From contig CANRCB010000010.1 in NCBI GenBank assembly GCA_947629015.1, positions 1 to 64,000 of the forward strand: DNA of 64,000 nt, in the 5' to 3' direction. This stretch comes from an uncultured Gemmiger sp. (GTDB lineage: Bacteria; Bacillota; Clostridia; Oscillospirales; Ruminococcaceae). Under the pieces are notes generated by a model. It worked only from the letters and a program-made list of their open reading frames with translations. It did not search any database and was not told the origin of the DNA. Of this stretch, positions 34,962 to 43,210 are shown in pieces. Made by a program: the position numbers and the translations under genes. The first letter of the stretch is position 1. Each line of letters opens with the position of its first letter.

Positions 34962-35032
34962 GGGGCTGTATGCACCGCGCGGCGGGGCTTTTTGCCCCGC
35001 CGCGCGCCAGAAACAGGATGGAGGTCCTTGCC

Positions 35033-36406
35033 TTGGCGGCACAGAATACGCAGCGGGATATGGGCAGCGGCAGCGTGGGGCGGCTGATGGCCGGTCTTGC
35101 GGTGCCGGCGGTGGCGGCGCAGGTCATCAACCTTTTGTACAACATCGTGGACCGCATCTACATCGGGCACATCCCCGGCGTGGGCGCTGCGGCGCTGACG
35201 GGGGTGGGGCTGTTCACGCCCATTTTGATGTTCATCACCGCCTTTGCGATGATGGCCGGTTCCGGCGGCGCGCCCCGGGCGGCCATCGCCATGGGCCGCG
35301 GCGATACGGCGGCGGCCGAAAAGATCATGGGCAACTGCTTTACCGTGCTGCTGGGCTTTGCGGCGGTGCTGACGGTGGGCTTTACCCTGGCGGCGCCCAC
35401 GCTTTTGCGGCTGTTCGGCGCCAGTGACGTCACACTGCCCTACGCCGTGGCCTACAGCCGCATCTACATTTTGGGCTGCGTGACGGTGTTGCTGGTGATG
35501 GGCATGAACCCCTTCATCACCACGCAGGGCTTTGCCAGGGTCAGCATGATGACCACCGCCATCGGCGCCGTGCTCAACATCGTGCTGGACCCCATTTTCA
35601 TCTTTGTGCTCGGCCTGGGGGTGGAGGGCGCGGCACTGGCGACGGTGCTCAGCCAGGCGGTGGGCGCGGTATGGATCCTGCGGTTTTTGACGGGCCCCAA
35701 AACGCTTTTGCGCCTGCGCGCGGGCAGCCTGCGGCTGGTGGGCAGGGTCATCGGGCCCTGCCTTGCGCTGGGCGTGTCGACCTTTGTCATGCTCTCGACC
35801 GAGAGCTTCCTCTCCATCAGCTTCAACGCGAGCCTTGCGCGCTACGGCGGGGACATCGCCGTCGGCGCCATGACCGTCATCACCAGCGCCAGCCAGCTGG
35901 GCACCATGCCCCTGCAGGGCATCTGCCAGGGCGGGCAGCCCATCATCAGCTACAATTTCGGCGCCGGCAAGCCGGAGCGCGTCAAAAAGGCGTTCCGGCT
36001 GCAATTTGGCGTGTGCGTGGGGTACATCACGCTGTTCTGGGCGGTGATGATGGCGGTGCCCGGGGCGGTGGCCGCGCTGTTCACCTCCGATGCGGAGCTC
36101 GTCCGCTATACGGCGTGGGCGATGCGCATCTATATGGCCGGCATCTTCTCGACCGGGTTCCAGATCAGCTGCCAGCAGAGTTTTATGGCGCTGGGGCAGG
36201 CAAAGATCAGCCTGTTGATGGCCTGCCTGCGCAAGCTGGTTTTGCTCATCCCGCTCATCTTCCTTCTGCCGCTGTTTTTGCCGGACAAGGTGTTCGCGGT
36301 GTTTTTGGCGGAGCCTGTCAGCGATATCCTGGCCGCCGCCGTCACCACCACGGCTTTCCTGACCCGGTTCGACAAGATCTTGCAGCGGGGCGCGGCGGCC
36401 GTCTGA
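35033..36406 (+). CDS. MATE family efflux transporter
   Basis: The 457-residue protein has 12 predicted membrane segments in two similar halves. MATE signatures: AVPAVAAQVINLLYNIVDRIYIG near residue 20, MGMNPFITTQGFARVSM, GVEGAALATVLSQ and PLQGICQGGQPIISYNFGA in the second half. Such transporters expel drugs or metabolites in exchange for Na+ or H+. A TTG at 35033 with GGATGGAGG seven bases upstream is preferred; the ATG at 35018 overlaps that site. Divergent from feo. Confidence 0.88.
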   Translation: MAAQNTQRDMGSGSVGRLMAGLAVPAVAAQVINLLYNIVDRIYIGHIPGVGAAALTGVGLFTPILMFITAFAMMAGSGGAPRAAIAMGRGDTAAAEKIMGNCFTVLLGFAAVLTVGFTLAAPTLLRLFGASDVTLPYAVAYSRIYILGCVTVLLVMGMNPFITTQGFARVSMMTTAIGAVLNIVLDPIFIFVLGLGVEGAALATVLSQAVGAVWILRFLTGPKTLLRLRAGSLRLVGRVIGPCLALGVSTFVMLSTESFLSISFNASLARYGGDIAVGAMTVITSASQLGTMPLQGICQGGQPIISYNFGAGKPERVKKAFRLQFGVCVGYITLFWAVMMAVPGAVAALFTSDAELVRYTAWAMRIYMAGIFSTGFQISCQQSFMALGQAKISLLMACLRKLVLLIPLIFLLPLFLPDKVFAVFLAEPVSDILAAAVTTTAFLTRFDKILQRGAAAV

Positions 36407-36526
36407 ACCGGCCTCCCGCCGGGCGCGGGCAAAACAAAAAACGCCGGCGGGCACGGCAGCGGCACAGCCCGGACGCCGTGGGCCGCGGGCATACTTTCCT
36501 GTGATTTGGTTTGGGGGCGGACGCGG

Positions 36527-37318
36527 ATGGTTTCCTTGCGCAGCGATCTGTTTGCTTACGCGAAAAAGAAATACAAAGCCTTGCCAGAGTATCTGTGGGG
36601 GCGGTATCCGGGGTACGCGGTCCTCCGGCACCGCGACAACCAAAAATGGTTCGCGCTGCTGATGGATGTGCCGGGCAGCAAGCTGGGGCTGGACGGCGGC
36701 ATCGTCGACATCCTGGATGTGAAGATGCCGGAGCCGCTTTTGGCGGATTTCCTTGCGCAGCAGGAAGGGTTTTTCCGCGGTTACCACATCAGCAAAGGGA
36801 ACTGGATCTCCATCCTGCTGGACGGCACCGTCCCGTTGGAAGAGGTCTGCCATTGGCTGGACGAAAGCTACCTTGCCACGGCCTCCAAAGATACGCGGCG
36901 TGAACTTCGGCCGCCGAAGGAGTGTCTCGTCCCCGCCAACCCGAAATACTACGATGTGCAGGCGGCTTTTGAGGCCGCGAAGGAGATAAACTGGAAACAG
37001 GGGAAGGGCATCAAGGCCGGCGATACGGTTTATTTGTATGTTGCCGCCCCGGTATCCGCCATCCTCTACCAATGCAGGGTGACAAAGGCGGGCATCCCCT
37101 TCCCCTTTGATAACGGGGAGATCCGTATGTCCAGCGTTATGAAGATCAAACTGCGCAAGCGCTATGACCCAAACCGGTTTACTTTTGACGTACTGGGGAA
37201 AGAATACGGGATCTTTGCGGTGCGGGGGCCGCGCGGTGTCCCGAAAAATTTGAGCGAGGCGCTCAAGCAGGCGGCGCCCCGGCAGGGCGGCTCGGCGCCG
37301 GCCGGCGTGCGCCTGTGA
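36527..37318 (+). CDS. MmcQ/YjbR-like domain fused to an EVE/PUA-like domain
   Basis: The 263-residue protein has two parts. Residues 1-115 fit MmcQ/YjbR (CyaY-like fold): YLWGRYPGYAVLRHRDNQKW, VDILDVKMPEPLLADFL, GYHISKGNWISILLDGTVPL. Residues 135-245 look like an EVE/PUA-type domain: VPANPKYYDVQAAFEAAKEI, INWKQGKGIKAGDTVYLYVA and ILYQCRVTKAGIP, ending with EYGIFAVRGPRGVP. Such C-terminal domains may bind modified bases, which is an inference from fold class. The fused arrangement occurs in Lachnospiraceae-type proteins. ATG at 36527 follows GGGGGCGG. Confidence 0.7.
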   Translation: MVSLRSDLFAYAKKKYKALPEYLWGRYPGYAVLRHRDNQKWFALLMDVPGSKLGLDGGIVDILDVKMPEPLLADFLAQQEGFFRGYHISKGNWISILLDGTVPLEEVCHWLDESYLATASKDTRRELRPPKECLVPANPKYYDVQAAFEAAKEINWKQGKGIKAGDTVYLYVAAPVSAILYQCRVTKAGIPFPFDNGEIRMSSVMKIKLRKRYDPNRFTFDVLGKEYGIFAVRGPRGVPKNLSEALKQAAPRQGGSAPAGVRL

Positions 37319-37409
37319 TGCGCGCCCCCTGCCCTATGCCGCCGGGACGCGCGCCGCACCGGCCCGCCCGGCAAAAGGCAGGCCATTTGAACAGGGAGGG
37401 GCCCGTACA

Positions 37410-38273
37410 ATGCACAAAGCAAAAGCCATCCTGTGCGCGCTGCTTGCTGCGGCCTTTTATGCGGTCAACGTGCCGTTTTCCAAGCTGCTCCTGGCGTATG
37501 TGGGCGATGCGACGATGGCGGCGCTGCTCTACCTGGGCGCCGGCATCGGGGTGGGCATCCTGGCCCTGTTCAGCAGGCAGGAAGAAGGCGCCAGGCTGGA
37601 CAGGGACGACCTTCCGTTCGTGATCGGGATGATCGCACTGGATATCGCGGCCCCCATCTTTTTGATGCTGGGCATCCGCTACGGTTCCTCCTCCAACGCC
37701 TCGCTGCTCGGCAATTTTGAGATCGTGGCGACGACGCTCATCGCGCTGGCGGTATTCAAGGAAAGCGTTTCCCGCCGGCTGTGGGCGGCGATTGCCCTGA
37801 TCACCCTGTCCAGCGTGCTGCTCTCTTTTGAAGGGGCCGACAGTTTCCGCTTTTCCCGCGGTTCGCTGTTTGTGTTGCTGGCAACGGTCTGCTGGGGGTT
37901 TGAGAACAACTGCACGCGGAGCATCTCCTCCAAAAACACCTATGAGATCGTCGTCCTCAAAGGCATTTTTTCGGGGCTGGGCGCCCTTGCCATCGCGTTC
38001 GTCAAGCGTGAACCCCTGCCGCCGCTGCGGCCGATCGCCCTCGCACTGCTTTTGGGGTTCGTCGCCTATGGGTTGAGCATCTTCCTGTATGTGCGCGCAC
38101 AAAACACGCTCGGCGCAGCCAAGACAAGCGCCTGCTATGCCGTTGCGCCATTCATCGGGGTATTCCTGTCCTTCCTTTTCCTGCAAGAACCACTTACCGG
38201 GCTGTATCTGGCCGCTTTGGCGGTGATGATCGCGGGGACGGCGCTGGTGGTGGCCGACACGTTGGCCCGGTAA
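37410..38273 (+). CDS. EamA/DMT family transporter
   Basis: The 287-residue protein has ten membrane segments in two EamA repeats: AKAILCALLAAAFYAVNVPF at the start, ARLDRDD linker, IRYGSSSNASLLGNFEIVAT in repeat 1, and YVRAQNTLGAAKTSACYAVA with PFIGVFLSFLFLQEPLTG in repeat 2. These are typical of drug/metabolite transporters; the substrate is unknown. GGGAGGGG lies nine bases before the ATG. It is the last chromosomal gene before the island at 38.3-50.3 kb. Confidence 0.88.
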   Translation: MHKAKAILCALLAAAFYAVNVPFSKLLLAYVGDATMAALLYLGAGIGVGILALFSRQEEGARLDRDDLPFVIGMIALDIAAPIFLMLGIRYGSSSNASLLGNFEIVATTLIALAVFKESVSRRLWAAIALITLSSVLLSFEGADSFRFSRGSLFVLLATVCWGFENNCTRSISSKNTYEIVVLKGIFSGLGALAIAFVKREPLPPLRPIALALLLGFVAYGLSIFLYVRAQNTLGAAKTSACYAVAPFIGVFLSFLFLQEPLTGLYLAALAVMIAGTALVVADTLAR

Positions 38274-38392
38274 GCGCACCGGGCCTTCCATTTCTCCAAG
38301 AAGGCGAACGCGCTTCCCCTTGCGCCGGTCGATGCGTACATCATCCTGTACTGTGCCGCTGCTTATCCTTTGCCGTCTTCCCGCGCAAAGGC

Positions 38393-38603
38393 GATATGGT
38401 ATTTACAAATCCGCTTCGTATGCGTTAAACTATGGATGTCATTCGATCCCATTTGGATGCCCTCCTTGTGTTAGTGGGTGCAGTTGCCAGACCGCATCTT
38501 CATTCTAACACAGGGAGGTACTTTTTACCTTTCTCTTTTTACCTTTCTCTTTTTCTGTTCAACTATATAATTCTTACCAGACCACACGTCCAACGTGTGG
38601 TTT
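38393..38603 (-). mobile_element. Left part of an IS200/IS605 element with tnpA remnant
   Basis: Bases 38393-38603 closely match 50048-50246: the tnpA start (ATG at 38452, SLTHTKRICKYHIAFA, then homology ends), the tnpA upstream region with TTCTAACACAGGGAG, and the end hairpin CCACACGTCCAACGTGTGG (38582-38600). Only about 20 codons of tnpA remain. It is a fragment of the same IS type that cut the integrase gene. Confidence 0.8.
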
Positions 38604-38612
38604 TGGTATACA

Positions 38613-38862
38613 ATAAACATCCACCGGCGAAGTCGGTGGCTTGGGATAGCCCTGAAAGGGTCTGTTACCGGCACGCATCTGAGGACGCATTGAATATTTT
38701 ACCACTTGCATCACTCGCACCGCCGCCCATAAATGGGCACTTCCCTCTTGCCCATAAGGCTTTCGTATAGGTACATAAGCAGGTTTATATTCTCGCTTCG
38801 CTCGATGCTTGCAGCTAAGGCTTTTTTATACTCACCGGCATAGCCGGTGGATGTATAACGCT
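38613..38862. mobile_element. Non-autonomous IS200-derived unit (palindrome-bounded MITE-like)
   Basis: About 250 bases bounded by two hairpins: CCACCGGCGAAGTCGGTGG (38621-38639), equal in type to the IS right end at 49549-49567, and CACCGGCATAGCCGGTG (38833-38849), identical to the left end at 6456-6472. There is no gene inside. Ends without transposase suggest an element moved by TnpA in trans. It sits directly against the end of the neighbouring IS fragment. Confidence 0.7.
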
Positions 38863-39005
38863 AAAGCTACCATAAACGGCGTTCCGGCATGGTGTGTGCA
38901 CCATGCCGGAACGCAAAAATAAAGCGATTTGCACATTTGCCAAGAGCGCGCCGCTGCAGGATAATGGTCACACCGAAACCACCCGACAAAGAAAGGAGTT
39001 GTCCC

Positions 39006-39268
39006 ATGGAACTGACCTACACACAGCACGGCGATTAAAACGCCCGCTGTACGATATGCTGATGGGGAACGGCCAGTTGGTGCCGCATCTGGCGTCAGTG
39101 CAGAAGCAGGCGGCGGAACAGGTGCGGCGAACGGTGAAGCGCATGGCTGAGAAACAGAACGTGACCGAGGAACTGAAAGCCCGCGATCAGATGATGTGGG
39201 TGGGCATGATGAACAACATTAAGCACAGCGCGGAGGAAAGCGTGCTGCATGACCTGATATACAGGTGA
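39006..39268 (+). pseudogene. TnpV-like protein, internally deleted
   Basis: The gene starts ATG with MELTYTQHGD, the typical TnpV start, after AAAGGAG, then meets a stop. In another frame from 39036 the C-terminal part continues: RPLYDMLMGNGQLVPHL, VTEELKARDQMMWVGMMNNIK and EESVLHDLIYR. About half the protein is missing. TnpV accompanies the large serine recombinase TnpX-type transposons (Tn4451 family) in Clostridia, so this marks a former mobile element. Confidence 0.78.
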
Positions 39269-39288
39269 CATTGGCCGCTTTTGCGAAG

Positions 39289-39336
39289 TACCCCCGGTAC
39301 ATCGCCTTCTCAGGTGTACCGGGGGTATTTTGTTTA
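39289..39336. terminator. Terminator after the TnpV remnant
   Basis: A perfect 13-bp stem (TACCCCCGGTACA / TGTACCGGGGGTA) followed by TTTTGTTTATT. Confidence 0.88.
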
Positions 39337-39379
39337 TTCACGTTTTGAAATTTGGCCCAAGCATCTTCCGTTTGGCAAA

Positions 39380-40123
39380 TCATAAGTAGATATTCCGCAA
39401 AAGCTGCAAGGCGGTTGCTTTATCCAGCGGGACTCCAATTTTCTCAAAGTCTATCGGCTCTGCTTTCATAAGAGCAATAAAAGATTCCACATCTGCATGA
39501 ATCCGGCCGATCAGCGGCACTCTGGCTTCCGGCGAGATGATTTGTAGCAGGCGAAACACATCGTTTTTGTGCTTTTTGAAATCGCGCTCGTTTACATGGC
39601 GGCCGGCCAGCTTCTCACTGCGCAAATTCAGCCAGGCATACACTTTGAAGGGTATCAGGTATTCCTCGCTCAAAACGGGCAGTCCGTCGATATTCCTGCG
39701 GCCCTGCATCATAAAGGCATAGTAGTCATCATCCAGCAAAATCGCGGATAAGCTGGATGTGTCCTCATCCAAGGGATACGGTATGATGTGCTGGTCCTCC
39801 TCCAGTTGAAAATCGGCGTTGCGGGAGAACAGCTCGATGCGCATGGGATACCCCGGCATTTTGGTGTCGAAGCGATAAAAGCGAACACCTTGGTCCTGCT
39901 TCTGGTATGCCGTATAATGGCCTTCCCGAATATAGGCCCAAAGGGTCTTGCCAAATTCCTGATAGCGGTTTTCCAGTATCAGGATTATGTCGATGTCTTT
40001 TGTGGCGCGGAACGAAAGGCCCGCATCATGCATTAAGATGTCACAGGCCGTACCGCCAATGACGGTATAGCAGTCGGAATACTCTTTGAAATGCTCCACA
40101 AAGGAGCGGATGCCCTCTACCAT
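39380..40123 (-). CDS. AbiEii-like nucleotidyltransferase (toxin)
   Basis: The 247-residue protein has the nucleotidyltransferase pattern GG-x9-DxD: YTVIGGTACDIL...RATKDIDIIL (about residues 20-47). Later motifs IPFKVYAWLNLR and KHKNDVFRLLQII match AbiEii/MenA-type proteins, the toxins of type IV toxin-antitoxin systems that stop phage spread by blocking growth. Its ATG overlaps the end of the upstream antitoxin gene by seven bases, so both are made together. Target not deducible. Confidence 0.85.
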   Translation of the reverse strand: MVEGIRSFVEHFKEYSDCYTVIGGTACDILMHDAGLSFRATKDIDIILILENRYQEFGKTLWAYIREGHYTAYQKQDQGVRFYRFDTKMPGYPMRIELFSRNADFQLEEDQHIIPYPLDEDTSSLSAILLDDDYYAFMMQGRRNIDGLPVLSEEYLIPFKVYAWLNLRSEKLAGRHVNERDFKKHKNDVFRLLQIISPEARVPLIGRIHADVESFIALMKAEPIDFEKIGVPLDKATALQLLRNIYL

Positions 40124-41079
40124 TTAACTGCCTCCAAATAGCGCTGCAGCTGTTCTTCCACGCGCTCGTCATTTACATCCCGCAGGGAGCAGGCCAACGA
40201 TACCGGGTCAACGCTGCCGCCCGCCGCAAATAAGCGCGGGTCATATTTCCACAATTCCAGCCGGAACGTATGCTCGTAATCGTCCCAAAGGGGATCGGGT
40301 TGCTGGGTGACCGTTTTGGCATCGCCAAGAAGCCCTTTATAGCAGGCGCGTGTGGTAACTTCCGGCGCGGCCAACATACTGCCTGCCGCCAACGCGCTCT
40401 CGCCGGCGAGAAGACTGTTCTGCCGCAGATGCGGTTCTTCCGATAACACGGTTTTCTGGACAGGCGAGATCAAACACGGCGCCGCTTTTTGGTAATAGGC
40501 ATACCCTGTTCCCGCAGGCTGCATCCGAATCTCTTTCCCTTGCCGCAGCTCATGGATCAGGCCCATATTCGCCAGCGCCGCCGATGCCCGCGTGATGCTT
40601 GTCGGCGTCAAGTGCAGCGCCTGTGCCGCTTCGCTCTTGCTTAGGCTCTCGCCCTTTCGATACAGCAGCAACAGGAACAGCATTTGAGATGCCGGCGTCA
40701 TTTGGGCGGGCGCTTTCTGTTTGGCGCTGAAATGGTTTTGCAGCGCGACGCCCATAAGGGGCAAATAGCATTGATCCGGCAAGAAAACAAAAGGAATGCC
40801 GTGGCGTATCAGCGCGTTGCGCTGCGGCCGCGACATGGCGGTAAAGGAAAAGGCGACAGGCATCCCGGCGGCATCCTGTAATTTTTCGCACTGCTTTTTA
40901 AGCTGCAAGGGACGGTATTGCTCGCTTTCCGCAGGCGCAACCAACAAAAAGGCCACACCCGCGGCGCGCACAATATGAAAGGCCCGCCCGGCTTGAAGAT
41001 AAAGCGGCAGCTTTTTGTATCCCGGCCACGCGGTGCTTTTTATCGGCAAGCCAAGCAATGCCTGTAACTGCTCATACAT
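40117..41079 (-). CDS. AbiEi-like winged-helix antitoxin
   Basis: The 320-residue protein has a central MarR-like winged helix (SQMLFLLLLYRKGESLSKSE, AAQALHLTPTSITRASAALA, LANMGLIHELRQGKEIRM; about 145-205). C-terminal part (PEVTTRACYKGLLGDAKTV, DPLWDDYEHTFRLELWKYDP) resembles the protein-interacting region of AbiEi antitoxins. In this role it would bind its own promoter and offset the toxin. GAGG lies eight bases before the ATG. Longer than typical AbiEi (about 200), so an extra N-terminal domain is present. Confidence 0.75.
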   Translation of the reverse strand: MYEQLQALLGLPIKSTAWPGYKKLPLYLQAGRAFHIVRAAGVAFLLVAPAESEQYRPLQLKKQCEKLQDAAGMPVAFSFTAMSRPQRNALIRHGIPFVFLPDQCYLPLMGVALQNHFSAKQKAPAQMTPASQMLFLLLLYRKGESLSKSEAAQALHLTPTSITRASAALANMGLIHELRQGKEIRMQPAGTGYAYYQKAAPCLISPVQKTVLSEEPHLRQNSLLAGESALAAGSMLAAPEVTTRACYKGLLGDAKTVTQQPDPLWDDYEHTFRLELWKYDPRLFAAGGSVDPVSLACSLRDVNDERVEEQLQRYLEAVKW

Positions 41080-41114
41080 GACAGATACCTCGCACTCATT
41101 AACTTAATAACAAA

Positions 41115-41143
41115 ACAATAGCATAATAAAAGTAAAAATGCAA
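41115..41143 (-). promoter_or_regulatory. Promoter of the AbiE-like operon
   Basis: Minus strand: TTGCAT (41143-41138), 17-base spacer, TATTGT (41120-41115), 36 bases before the ATG, in an AT-rich stretch. Confidence 0.6.
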
Positions 41144-41205
41144 GATAAAAGTTATTTTAATTTGTTGGGTTCTTTTTATAGCGTCCACCACGGTGTGCGG
41201 GGCGT

Positions 41206-41282
41206 TAGGGGCAGCGCCCCTAAATTAAAGAATCGTGGGATTTTTGGGCCCATGATTCAGTGCTTGCTAAGACACGACCATG
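41206..41282 (-). repeat. Left flank of an inverted repeat around the peptide locus
   Basis: Read on the minus strand it runs TGGTCGTGTCTTAGCAAGCA, then a GGGCCCAAA segment, then AGGGGCGCTGCCCCT. The same order occurs on the plus strand at 47835-47909 (TGGTCCTGTCTTAGCAAGCA ... GGGCCCAAA ... AGGGGCAGCGCCCCT). So two related sequences face each other around 41.3-47.8 kb. Confidence 0.55.
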
Positions 41283-41427
41283 CATTTTTTAGGCAGTTAT
41301 GACCATCCACGCTGACTCTTTCGTAAAATACTTTCGGCAAACGATCTTTCCAGAAATGCCGAGTGCGTGCTTCTTAATAACTATCCAGGCAATTTGATTT
41401 CTTAATTAAGTAACCCTTATAGGATTC

Positions 41428-41455
41428 TTGACATTTTTGCTCTATATGATATAAT
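41428..41455 (+). promoter_or_regulatory. Consensus promoter of the peptide precursor gene
   Basis: A perfect TTGACA (41428-41433) and a perfect TATAAT (41450-41455) with a 16-base spacer, 54 bases before the ATG. The strongest sigma-A promoter seen in the window. Confidence 0.85.
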
Positions 41456-41509
41456 ATCATTAGGCTAGATTTTAACATGATTCTATTTGTGGGAAAGGAG
41501 GCATGAAGC

Positions 41510-41608
41510 ATGGAGTACAAGAAACCCGCTGTTTTAAATATTGAGTTGGTCACGATGGCAAAATGCGGTGATGGTCCTTGTGGCAGGCCCTGTGATAAGA
41601 AGGCTTGA
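41510..41608 (+). CDS. Putative RiPP precursor peptide (32 residues, three Cys)
   Basis: The peptide begins MEYKKPAVLNIELVTM and ends with a Cys-rich part, KCGDGPCGRPCDKKA. Cys19, Cys24 and Cys28 have C-x4-C-x3-C spacing. AAAGGAGG (41494-41501) lies eight bases before the ATG at 41510; the ATG at 41503 gives only 13 codons in another frame. A consensus promoter and a downstream terminator frame it as an abundant short mRNA. Directly behind lie a radical SAM/SPASM enzyme with a PqqD-like domain, a UvrA-like protein and a second radical SAM enzyme. The leader-like first half and cysteine-rich end fit precursors of thioether-bridged peptides (sactipeptide/ranthipeptide classes). No known precursor family was recognised; the modification is inferred. 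Confidence 0.75.
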   Translation: MEYKKPAVLNIELVTMAKCGDGPCGRPCDKKA

Positions 41609-41633
41609 TGTGGCCGATGAGGTATAACCAGAG

Positions 41634-41665
41634 GGGCGCAGAGTTTTCTGTGCCCTTTTTGTTTT
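41634..41665 (+). terminator. Terminator-like hairpin between precursor and enzyme genes
   Basis: GGGCGCAG / CTGTGCCC stem (one G-U pair) followed by TTTTTGTTTT. Partial read-through would give much precursor and little enzyme, as in many peptide operons. Confidence 0.8.
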
Positions 41666-41718
41666 GAAGAATATAGTTTTTAGGCATATTGAGTGTGACT
41701 AAATGGGGTTGATAAACA

Positions 41719-43164
41719 GTGTATTTTAAAATTAGGAATGATATTGTTTTTCGAAAATACCGCGACTATGGGTATCTTACAGACAACGGTGAGTTTGGAT
41801 ACCGACGTCTGAATGATGACCATTACTTTCCCGGTGAGAAGTATATTTCGGAAAGCGGTGCAATTATGCTTGCCGCGTTGGACAAGCACCCAAAAAGCAT
41901 AGACGAAATTATAAAGGAATTGACTGATATTTTTACCGGAGTAGAATTTAAAACGTTAAAACATGATGCAATTGAGTTTTACTTGTTCCTGACAGAAGAA
42001 GGATATCTAAGTACAGGGGAAACTTATCAAGAGTGCTTGCATAGTGAGAGGCCTAAATTGTCTGAAAGGCAATCTAATAGTATTACGATTCAGACAAAGG
42101 ACTGCTCAAAAGAAGTATTCGGTAAAAGCGATTTTCTTCGAAGTCTCCACATCGAAGTTGCAAGTGCGTGCAATGAGCGTTGTGTTCACTGCTATATTCC
42201 ACATGCATATAAAAACGCAGTCATTGACTCATCGTTGTTTTATAGTATCCTAAAGCAAGCCAGGGATTTGAATGTTGTCAATGTTACATTGTCTGGCGGA
42301 GAACCTTTATTACATCCAGACATTATAAACTTTTTGGCCCGATGCCGAGAACTTGATTTGTCTGTTAATGTTTTGTCTAATCTGACATTATTGACGGATG
42401 AAATTCTTGCAGAAATGAAAAAGAATCCACTGCTCTGCATTCAAACCTCGCTTTATTCCATGGAACCAAGGGTACATGATTCCATTACACACCTTGTAGG
42501 CAGTTTCGAGAAAACAAAAAATAATCTGTTACGATTGCAAGGTGAAAATATTCCGCTACAGATATCGTGTCCTGTTATGAAACAGAACAAGGATAGTTTT
42601 ATTGACGTTATGCAATGGGGTCAGAGGCATGCTATAAGTGTAACAGTAGATCCAGTGATATTTGCTACTTATGATAGAACCTGTAGCAACCTAAAAGAAC
42701 GGCTTTCTTTAGAAGAAATTGGAGCAGTAATTGACAAACAACTTTCAGAAACCTATGTACATGCAATGCGTGAAATGGCTCAGGAAAAAATAGGGCAAAC
42801 CAACGAAGCACCCATTTGTTCGATTTGCCGCTACAACTTTTGTATATCAGCAACAGGGTATGCTTTCCCTTGTGTCGGATGGCAGAGCAATATTATTGGA
42901 GATTTAAATCGCCAAACACTTCGTGAAATATGGGAGACTTCGGAAAAGGTACAAACTCTGCGACAAATCAAACGTAAGCAGTTTCCTCGCTGTGTTACTT
43001 GTGAAGATCGAGGCTATTGTACAGTTTGCATGATGAGTAATGCAAATGAGAGTCCAGATGGCGATATCTTTTGCATAGACAGTTTTCATTGCCGTGTAGC
43101 AGCTATGACACACCAACGTATAGATACTTTTCGTGATACGGATGGAACAACGGATAGCATGTGA
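41719..43164 (+). CDS. Radical SAM/SPASM peptide maturase with PqqD-like N-terminal domain
   Basis: The 481-residue protein has three parts. Residues 1-95 look like a PqqD/RRE-type winged helix that binds leader peptides (FGYRRLNDDHYFPGEKYISE, IDEIIKELTDIF). Residues about 140-350 are the radical SAM barrel with CNERCVHC (Cys151, Cys155, Cys158 bind the 4Fe-4S cluster) and LSGGEPLLHP. The end (370-470) is a Cys-rich SPASM domain holding extra clusters: CSICRYNFC, PCVGW, CVTCEDRGYCTVC and a final FHC. Such enzymes make thioether or C-C links in peptides. The GTG start at 41719 has a weak GGGG site. Codon use is AT-rich, unlike flanking genes. Confidence 0.88.
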   Translation: MYFKIRNDIVFRKYRDYGYLTDNGEFGYRRLNDDHYFPGEKYISESGAIMLAALDKHPKSIDEIIKELTDIFTGVEFKTLKHDAIEFYLFLTEEGYLSTGETYQECLHSERPKLSERQSNSITIQTKDCSKEVFGKSDFLRSLHIEVASACNERCVHCYIPHAYKNAVIDSSLFYSILKQARDLNVVNVTLSGGEPLLHPDIINFLARCRELDLSVNVLSNLTLLTDEILAEMKKNPLLCIQTSLYSMEPRVHDSITHLVGSFEKTKNNLLRLQGENIPLQISCPVMKQNKDSFIDVMQWGQRHAISVTVDPVIFATYDRTCSNLKERLSLEEIGAVIDKQLSETYVHAMREMAQEKIGQTNEAPICSICRYNFCISATGYAFPCVGWQSNIIGDLNRQTLREIWETSEKVQTLRQIKRKQFPRCVTCEDRGYCTVCMMSNANESPDGDIFCIDSFHCRVAAMTHQRIDTFRDTDGTTDSM

Positions 43165-43210
43165 CCAAGAATAAAGGTGTTTACTTTTTCGGAAGGGAGC
43201 TGCAAGAGGT

